A stretch of 34,288 nt of DNA from a virus: the IMG/VR virus record IMGVR_UViG_3300036979_000078, positions 1 to 34,288 of that record; one strand, written 5' to 3'. The notes below the pieces were generated by a model. It worked only from the letters and a program-made list of their open reading frames with translations, was not told where the DNA came from and did no database searches. Positions 28,813 through 34,288 of this stretch are shown in pieces. Numbering within the stretch: the first letter of the stretch is position 1; each line of letters begins with the position of its first letter. The translations under genes were made by a program, and so were the position numbers.

Positions 28813-29271
28813 TTAATCTTTACACGCCTTGAAGTATAACTTAGCCTCGTCTGCCCGTCTTGTGGTTAGCCCTGCCAATGGCTTTCCTGCTGCCTTATTC
28901 CACCGCATAAACTCATCGAGGATGCTTGGATCATTGGCGTTCACCTTTGCCTTACGTATCAATGTCGATTTAGAAAGTGCTGAAGATCCTATGTTGTAAC
29001 ACAAACTTACAAGAGCATCGAATTGGCACTGGTTGATATTGGGCAGAAGATTGTTGACCGTCTTTTCAAATGCTGCAAGGGTTAATAATAGCAGCGATGT
29101 TGCAACCGATTCATCCTTTAGCTTATCTTTCATCTCAACCCTCTTGCCGTTTGGATAGCGAGTTGATCCGTAGCCGATTGTTGCCACTCCAGCAGGGCAA
29201 AGATAGGCAGTCAATCGAAGCCCCTCGTACTTCTTAATCAATGCCAACCCTGCTGCTGATGTGGAGCGCAT
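28813..29271 (-). CDS. Endolysin, T4-type lysozyme (GH24) (152 aa)
   Basis: Muramidase that cleaves MurNAc-GlcNAc bonds. The catalytic triad has E-8aa-C-5aa-T spacing: E16 in KKYEGLRLTAY, C25 in LCPAG (Cys replaces the T4 Asp, as in a known GH24 subgroup) and T31 in GVATIGYGST. FDALVSLCYNIG and RWNKAAGKPLAGLTTRRADE are the conserved C-lobe motifs. Length is standard. There is no N-terminal membrane anchor, so export depends on a holin. Start directly follows the upstream stop (TAAATG). Confidence 0.93.
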   Translation of the reverse strand: MRSTSAAGLALIKKYEGLRLTAYLCPAGVATIGYGSTRYPNGKRVEMKDKLKDESVATSLLLLTLAAFEKTVNNLLPNINQCQFDALVSLCYNIGSSALSKSTLIRKAKVNANDPSILDEFMRWNKAAGKPLAGLTTRRADEAKLYFKACKD

Positions 29272-29775
29272 TTAGATAATTACATATTGAAGCATTGCAA
29301 CCAAATATTGAAAGGTAATTCCATTTGATAATGAACCTACACTAATTTGTATTTGATTTCCTGCAACATCAGCACCAATAGCAAAAGATTGAAACTCGCC
29401 ATCGCCTATTTCTGTATATGAAACAATACCAAAAGCATCCTTAACATTTGTAAAATTAGAAGCAATAGGCAAGTCTAATGTAAACTCAGCAAAACTTTCA
29501 GCAGCATCCATCTCTACTTGAAAAAACAGTGAGCAAGTTACCACATCACCAACACGAGAATAGTTGCCTCGAGGAATAGTAACTATTGGATTAGTGCCTC
29601 CCGTATTTGTTGGCGTTGGATTCCAAGCACCGCTTTCGATGTCGGGAATACCGCCAAAAATATCTTGAACCTCAATCTGCTTAGATGTATTGGTTGAGGT
29701 GTCCACAATGTAGAACACATCGTCTGATGCTGCTGCTCCTAATACGGGGAGATCGGTAACTTTAATGCCTGCCAT
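29272..29775 (-). CDS. Small tail fibre/spike-like protein (167 aa)
   Basis: N-terminal MAGIKVTDLPVLGAAASDDV resembles virion-binding ends of phage fibres ('..I..LP......D......'), followed by a beta-rich domain with WNPTPTNTGGTNPIVTIPRG and a run of strands (YSRVGDVVTCSLFFQVEM) seen in many tail fibre C-termini. It directly precedes the lysozyme gene. Probable receptor-binding or tip-attached protein. A TAAATTTG box lies at 29794-29801, 19 nt before the ATG. Confidence 0.65.
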   Translation of the reverse strand: MAGIKVTDLPVLGAAASDDVFYIVDTSTNTSKQIEVQDIFGGIPDIESGAWNPTPTNTGGTNPIVTIPRGNYSRVGDVVTCSLFFQVEMDAAESFAEFTLDLPIASNFTNVKDAFGIVSYTEIGDGEFQSFAIGADVAGNQIQISVGSLSNGITFQYLVAMLQYVII

Positions 29776-29793
29776 GATTGCTTAGTTTTTTTA

Positions 29794-29801
29794 CAAATTT
29801 A
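29794..29801 (-). promoter_or_regulatory. Possible promoter of the 167-aa fibre-like gene
   Basis: TAAATTTG overlapping the end of the 74-aa gene; no TTG at a proper -33 spacing, so weak. Confidence 0.35.
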
Positions 29802-30023
29802 CAAAGAATTAAGATACTCGATAGCTTCAACCGCATCATTAAATTGATTGCCGTTAAAAGTGAATTGCTCCAAGTTAATCAGCCATACTCCCTGATCGGT
29901 TGGGACGTGCATTGACTTATCATCAACAAAGTCAATCTCAATGCGATGATAGTTGGTAGAAATATCTCCGATCACTGATGAGGTGTAGGATAGTTGACTT
30001 GCATCAATAGTTATGTCGATCAT
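29799..30023 (-). CDS. Hypothetical protein after the fibre (74 aa)
   Basis: Not recognised. Beta-rich (IDITIDASQLSY, HRIEIDFVDD) with a C-terminal helix (NDAVEAIEYLNSL). Start at 30023 chosen from the ATGA overlap with the fibre stop; a longer upstream frame overprints the fibre. Possible fibre chaperone or tip protein by position only. Confidence 0.6.
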   Translation of the reverse strand: MIDITIDASQLSYTSSVIGDISTNYHRIEIDFVDDKSMHVPTDQGVWLINLEQFTFNGNQFNDAVEAIEYLNSL

Positions 30024-32635
30024 GTAATGATTATTGAGATTAACGAAATCAAAGATGAATCTGCTGCATTGGTGTTTTGAACCGTTCCGATTATGTATTT
30101 GTCGGTTGTCCAATCAACAGCGATTGCGGAAAATGTAGTATTTTGAAAGTCACTTGCGACATTGCTTGTACTTGCTAACAACATATCAGTGTTAGTAGTA
30201 GCGTTTTTAACTGCTGCGGTTCTTGTCATTTGTAATGATAACCCTTGTGTCAATGGACTAGTATAAGTTGCAAGTAGCAAAGGAGAGCCGATTAGATTAT
30301 TGGTAGTATTTGAATAAAGTCGAATAGTGTAAATTGCATTACCTCCCGTCTTTCTACCTCTTAACTTAAACTCAATAACACTTCCTAAAACTACTGAGTT
30401 AGCAGGAACAAGCACCGATTGACTGAATGTATTAGCGACTCCACTTGATGCAGCACCGTCAGTTGTATTCTTAAAAATCAACGGTACTGTCGGGAATGTA
30501 GCCAATGATCCATCGCCTCGAACATACTGAGCAGTCGTGCCTGATGGAGTGTTAAATTTGCCGTTGAATGTAGTCCAATCCCCCGAACTTAGCGCACCTC
30601 TATTGGTCGCGCTTGCCGTTGGTAGGTTGAAAGTATGCGTATCTGTTGCTGATGTTATACCAAAGTCAGTTCCCGATGTGCCTGTTGCAAAGTTCTGCAC
30701 TTGTGCGGTCAAGCCGTTTAGTGCGTTTAGCCCTGTGGTGAAGGTGGTGATTACTTGACAGAGGTTGTTATCTTCAGTATGCAGCGTAATGGTTCGCCCC
30801 GATGTCGTTACGAAAATGCGTACTGCGAGCCTATCGGTTGCAAGCAAAACCGTGCTTGGTACTGCAATTGCACTAACGTATAAATCGACCACCGTGCCGC
30901 CTGTAATCGCTTCGGGGTTTGTAGCACCTGAGGATATGAGCGTAAAGGTTGCGCCATCGTACTTGTACAATTCAATGTAGAAGCTCGGATTGCCACCACC
31001 ACTTGAAGCATTGAAGTATGTTTCAAAGTTCCAATTCCCTGAAGGGATTGCCAAAAGATTCGGATCGCCTGCATCGGTTAGGAATTGCGCAATGTAGCCA
31101 TTACCCTGCGCATTAGTTCGTGTGAAGTTCGTACCACCACCAAGCACAGGCACGCGGCTCATTTCAAAGTATTGGTTGCCGCCTATTGTACCCTGACTGA
31201 TTGAGCCGTTCAGGTAGTAATTAACCGATGCACCACCACCGCCTCCAAGCGGAAAGTTAGCAAGGCTGCCATCGCCACGCACGTATTGGCTCACTACTCC
31301 GTTGGCTGTGATGTCCACGCTCGGAGTAGTGGTATTGTTCGGCACGTTAACGCTGAACGCAGGGTTAGTCGGGTTAGGAACGGTTGCCGCTACTGATGTA
31401 ACCGTTCCATTTGTCAAAGTTGGAAACAAGGTAGGCGTTCCCGTTCCATCGAGATAGTCAGCATTCGTGCCAGTTGGCACATCGAACTTGTTAAAAAAGG
31501 AAGTGAAGTCTGCTGATGTAAGATAGCCGTCATCAAATAAATTGGCAGGCTGAATTGATATATCAGGAGTTGCACCACCGCTTGAAAAGATCGGAGATGT
31601 TGCGGTTACATCCTCAACAATAGTAGCAGGCAAAACTGGAATCGTTGGCTTGTTTAATATCTCTGCCACTCCACTCGAAGCATTCCAATCAGAATTTACT
31701 TGGGCAGCAGGGATGGTTGGCTTGTTTAATATCTGATTGTTGCCACTTGTAGCGTTCCAATCTGATGGTCTTTCAACCGCCTGAAAGCCTGCACCAAGAT
31801 TAACCCAATAGATTGCATTCGTTGGCAGGATAGAATCGTTGTTTGCGATGCAGCGGTAAACATTGCCAAGATACCACACTACATTCCCGATAGTATAAGG
31901 ATTGCCCGTTAAGGTTAGATGGTCAGTAGAGAAAGGCAATGCCACCAAGATACCACCGCCACCACCGCCTCCGATAGCGATCAATGGATCTGCTTCTGTA
32001 CCATTTCCAATAATGGTAATGCCATCCACTGCAACCTCAGTCAAGCAAGGTGTACAAGGAATCAGATCAGGCAATGGAATATCGCCACTGCCACAAGTAT
32101 CGTAGCAGCCATCCTCAGAAGGTGAAACTACATTCACATCAACGTCAATGGTTACACAAGCGAACTCATAATTGGCAGTTAATGACTTCACCTCGTTGGC
32201 ATATCCATTAGGTATAACCTCGTAAGATACCACCCCGATCGAAGTCTTGAATAGTGGATCAGTACCCGATACCAACCTCAGCACTCTTGAAGCCAACCAA
32301 TCCTGAGCATCGGCAGCATCGCAAGGCAAGTGAGATTTACGAGCAACAGCATAAGCCGATAGTGTGAACTTCGTTTCATACAATGCCTTGCAGCCTGATA
32401 GCTTGATTGAATCAACTTTCTGCACTGTGATCTTGCCACGCTTCGCCCAGAAGATTGTCGCTTGATGAGCATCGAAGTTAGTAACTGGCACAGCCTGACC
32501 GTTGCCGATATAGTGTACCCAAGCCTTATCATTGCCATCGGCAGAAAGTTCGGATAGACCGTAGATCTGATCGAAGATATTGCCTGCACCAATGCGCTGA
32601 TTAAGCCTTTCAATAATTTGGGAAAGTAGATTCAT
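30020..32635 (-). CDS. Tail terminator-like domain fused to tail fibre (871 aa)
   Basis: Two parts. Residues 1-~172 resemble tail-terminator/head-tail proteins (AWVHYIGNGQAVPV, then ANYEFACVTIDVDVNVV), in the correct place after the completion protein. After a Cys-rich hinge (CYDTC, CTPC) and an eight-Gly stretch (~221-228), a fibre follows, with repeats SDWNASSGVAEILNKP-type (two copies), QYVRGDGSL (two copies), LNGLTAQVQNFATGTSGTDF and a C-terminal tip from ~725. ATGA overlaps on both sides. Either a true fusion of two usual genes or an N-terminal fibre anchor that imitates a terminator. Confidence 0.75.
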   Translation of the reverse strand: MNLLSQIIERLNQRIGAGNIFDQIYGLSELSADGNDKAWVHYIGNGQAVPVTNFDAHQATIFWAKRGKITVQKVDSIKLSGCKALYETKFTLSAYAVARKSHLPCDAADAQDWLASRVLRLVSGTDPLFKTSIGVVSYEVIPNGYANEVKSLTANYEFACVTIDVDVNVVSPSEDGCYDTCGSGDIPLPDLIPCTPCLTEVAVDGITIIGNGTEADPLIAIGGGGGGGILVALPFSTDHLTLTGNPYTIGNVVWYLGNVYRCIANNDSILPTNAIYWVNLGAGFQAVERPSDWNATSGNNQILNKPTIPAAQVNSDWNASSGVAEILNKPTIPVLPATIVEDVTATSPIFSSGGATPDISIQPANLFDDGYLTSADFTSFFNKFDVPTGTNADYLDGTGTPTLFPTLTNGTVTSVAATVPNPTNPAFSVNVPNNTTTPSVDITANGVVSQYVRGDGSLANFPLGGGGGASVNYYLNGSISQGTIGGNQYFEMSRVPVLGGGTNFTRTNAQGNGYIAQFLTDAGDPNLLAIPSGNWNFETYFNASSGGGNPSFYIELYKYDGATFTLISSGATNPEAITGGTVVDLYVSAIAVPSTVLLATDRLAVRIFVTTSGRTITLHTEDNNLCQVITTFTTGLNALNGLTAQVQNFATGTSGTDFGITSATDTHTFNLPTASATNRGALSSGDWTTFNGKFNTPSGTTAQYVRGDGSLATFPTVPLIFKNTTDGAASSGVANTFSQSVLVPANSVVLGSVIEFKLRGRKTGGNAIYTIRLYSNTTNNLIGSPLLLATYTSPLTQGLSLQMTRTAAVKNATTNTDMLLASTSNVASDFQNTTFSAIAVDWTTDKYIIGTVQNTNAADSSLISLISIIIT

Positions 32636-33192
32636 TGTTTGTTCATTGCATTAATGATTTGTTCTGCTATCAATAGCGCATGCTCCTCTAACATCTGCTC
32701 CTGCTCAAATGCAGTAGGCTGAAAGATTATTCCGTATTTTAATTCAAGCCCATCGACCTTTCCTGATTCTGATGCAGGCAAAGCGATGGCAGCCTCCAAG
32801 CCCTCAGTGATTACTTCCTCAGACAAGAACCCACCTTTCAATCTTCCCGTTAACTCTAAAGGTAACTTTGCCGATGTTTCAGATTTGATCTGAGCATAGC
32901 CATTAGGAAAGTAAAGCGATTCAATAGGATTTCCCGTTTTGCCTACCTTGAATTTCGATGGTGCGTTTCTGAGCGATCTTGGAGAAACGTATATCGGAGT
33001 TGTGCTGTAAGGTTTAGTCGGTAGCTTCTGCCCTTCGCTATTCGTGCCACCCGATGATCCAGTGCCAAAGATGCGCTTGAACATTAACCGCTTCATCTCT
33101 CGAACGGGCAAGTACAAAGGTGTGAACTTAGAGATCCACCCCTCCAATAAAACATTAAGGCTCTGTTGTACTTGATCGGGAGTTGATGCCAT
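32632..33192 (-). CDS. Tail completion / HK97 gp10-like protein (186 aa)
   Basis: Contains ELTGRLKGGF (~residues 112-121), the 'L.TGRL..S' motif of phage virion-morphogenesis/HK97 gp10-type proteins, and an upstream KPYSTTPIYV strand. Such proteins close the head-tail joint. Start set at 33192, where TAATG overlaps the previous stop by one base, removing 15 N-terminal codons that would overprint the previous gene. Confidence 0.68.
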   Translation of the reverse strand: MASTPDQVQQSLNVLLEGWISKFTPLYLPVREMKRLMFKRIFGTGSSGGTNSEGQKLPTKPYSTTPIYVSPRSLRNAPSKFKVGKTGNPIESLYFPNGYAQIKSETSAKLPLELTGRLKGGFLSEEVITEGLEAAIALPASESGKVDGLELKYGIIFQPTAFEQEQMLEEHALLIAEQIINAMNKQ

Positions 33193-34238
33193 TACGGTAG
33201 TGCTGTTACATACTTCATATTCCTGCGACAATCCCAACAGTGTGAATCGTCAGGCATCCTCATATTCTGAAGCATCGCTCCTAACTCTTCATTGTATCTT
33301 GTCGCTGCTATATCACGAGCAGCCACAATCCCCTCAACTGCATCGGCAGTGGCAAAAGGTTTCTGCCCTCTGTTAACTGTTACGGTAGTGTTTACTCTTT
33401 GGTTAGGTGATGCAGTTAGAGCATAGTTGTAAATCTCGACTGCCGTTGCATAAGCCAAAGGCAAAGCCATCAGCCCACCGATTGAACAGAGCCATCCTTG
33501 TCGATCACAGTTAACATTGTAGTTGATGCTCATCCCTGCGGTGTACTTGCTTGTAATGGATGATAGCACATCAGTTCCGTTGGTAGTCAAGTCGATGCCG
33601 ATTGCATCCACAAACGGGCAGATGTGCGCCTCTCTAACTCCACCACCACAATCGAAGCAATGACCTTTTTTAGTTACCATCTTCGCTGAATCAAATGTCG
33701 ATTCGTAAACGATGGCGATGTCAAGTTTCCGCCTTGCACTGGCGAATGTCTTACCAAGAAACTGATCAAGCCCTCCCGTTGCATAGGTAAAAGTTTCAAT
33801 CAACTTCAGTGTTGACATATCGAAGATCAGGATCGGCACGTTCACATTCGCAGCATCCACCGCCAAGTTAATATCGGCTAAGTAGAAGTTAAGGAATGAC
33901 AATGACTGCGGATCGATCTTTAATCGGATGCCCGTATATCGCCCTGCTCCTGCTGCGGTTTGCACATTGGAATAGTTACTCACCAACTGACCAACTCTTT
34001 TGCCCTCAATGACGGTGTCTGCTTTCATTACGGGAGCAAGTCGAGTCAATACATCAGAAGATAATTTGCGCCACGCAAACGCTCTCTTAGCTGTGAACAA
34101 CTCGCTGCCTTGCAGATATTGATCGGTAATTAATTGACCTAAGAATGTGGTGTTGATTCCAAGATCATCGATATAAAGCCCCGTTGATGGTTCAACCTGA
34201 TTGCAATCTCTTAATCCAAGTAACGATTCAATGCACAT
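33192..34238 (-). CDS. Cys-rich virion protein, possible head-tail adaptor (348 aa)
   Basis: Begins MCIESLLGLRDCNQVEPSTG, then LYIDDLGI, a start common in Bacteroidota phage virion genes located next to the capsid gene (from memory). Cys pairs CFDCGGG...HICPF (~192-206) and CWDC (~336-339) suggest zinc or disulfides. Position between capsid and completion protein suits an adaptor or neck protein. It has its own TATCTTTG promoter (34257-34264). The first 77 bases also appear at the start of the window because of the terminal overlap. Confidence 0.7.
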   Translation of the reverse strand: MCIESLLGLRDCNQVEPSTGLYIDDLGINTTFLGQLITDQYLQGSELFTAKRAFAWRKLSSDVLTRLAPVMKADTVIEGKRVGQLVSNYSNVQTAAGAGRYTGIRLKIDPQSLSFLNFYLADINLAVDAANVNVPILIFDMSTLKLIETFTYATGGLDQFLGKTFASARRKLDIAIVYESTFDSAKMVTKKGHCFDCGGGVREAHICPFVDAIGIDLTTNGTDVLSSITSKYTAGMSINYNVNCDRQGWLCSIGGLMALPLAYATAVEIYNYALTASPNQRVNTTVTVNRGQKPFATADAVEGIVAARDIAATRYNEELGAMLQNMRMPDDSHCWDCRRNMKYVTALP

Positions 34239-34288
34239 CTGATGGTTATTTTTTTACAAAGATAAAAAAAGGGAGGCATAAAGCCCCC
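34162..34288. repeat. Terminal overlap, right copy
   Basis: Exact copy of bases 1-127. It contains the 5' end of the gene starting at 34238, the TATCTTTG promoter at 34257-34264, and the beginning of the hairpin terminator that is complete only at the left end (103-130). The gene at 33192-34238 and the major capsid gene are therefore neighbours on the circle. Confidence 0.93.

Overview
The window is best read as one complete genome of a long-tailed (siphovirus-type) double-stranded DNA phage of a Bacteroidota host, assembled as a circle. Bases 1-127 are repeated exactly at 34162-34288, so the unique length is 34,161 bp. I count 53 genes, all on the minus strand, tightly packed and mostly joined by stop/start overlaps (ATGA, TAATG, TGATG). 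The host assignment rests on promoters: most clear gene-block starts carry TAnnTTTG (often TATCTTTG, seen as caaagata on the + strand), the Bacteroidota -7 element, sometimes with a TTG/TTTG -33 box 17-20 nt upstream, and ribosome binding sites of the Shine-Dalgarno type are nearly absent. No integrase, excisionase, CI-like repressor, tRNA, DNA polymerase or CRISPR array is visible, so a virulent phage that borrows the host polymerase is likely.

Layout in the direction of transcription (high to low coordinates). Early/replication block, about 26600 to 17330: small unknown genes, an OB-fold SSB-like protein, a coiled-coil recombination-module protein, an HTH-like protein, a PD-(D/E)XK exonuclease, a second HTH-like protein, a VRR-NUC nuclease, a ribbon-helix-helix protein, a structured RNA leader in front of an HNH endonuclease, a winged-helix replication initiator with an internal 11-bp iteron array (probable origin), a DnaB helicase, and small phage-family proteins. 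Packaging/tail block, about 17300 to 7730: a 47-aa protein, small terminase-like protein, a 41-aa membrane protein, large terminase, small structural proteins, a G/GT-like tail chaperone pair, tape measure, and two large tail-tip proteins. From 7637 to 5520: a probable tail tube, a glycosyltransferase, a SAM methyltransferase and a 25-aa microprotein, coupled to one another. Head block, 5522 to 213: portal, MuF-like protein, small overlapping gene, scaffold, a 90-aa protein, and the major capsid protein. The circle then continues from 34238 to 26709: a Cys-rich virion protein, an HK97 gp10-like completion protein, a tail-terminator/fibre fusion, small fibre proteins, T4-type lysozyme, holin candidate, a one-TM protein, a truncated PAS-HisKA protein, a 65-aa unknown, and a DUF6549/spanin-like membrane protein.

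Regulation is unusually legible. The major capsid gene is a single-gene unit with a terminator followed by a promoter on both sides. Two small early genes sit in duplicated cassettes (same extended promoter, same 5' leader, same 3' hairpin with a compensatory base-pair change). The HNH gene has a ~125-nt leader able to form two abutting, interleaved helices (pseudoknot topology). The most unexpected protein is a phage-encoded PAS + HisKA protein with no ATPase domain, next to the lysis genes.
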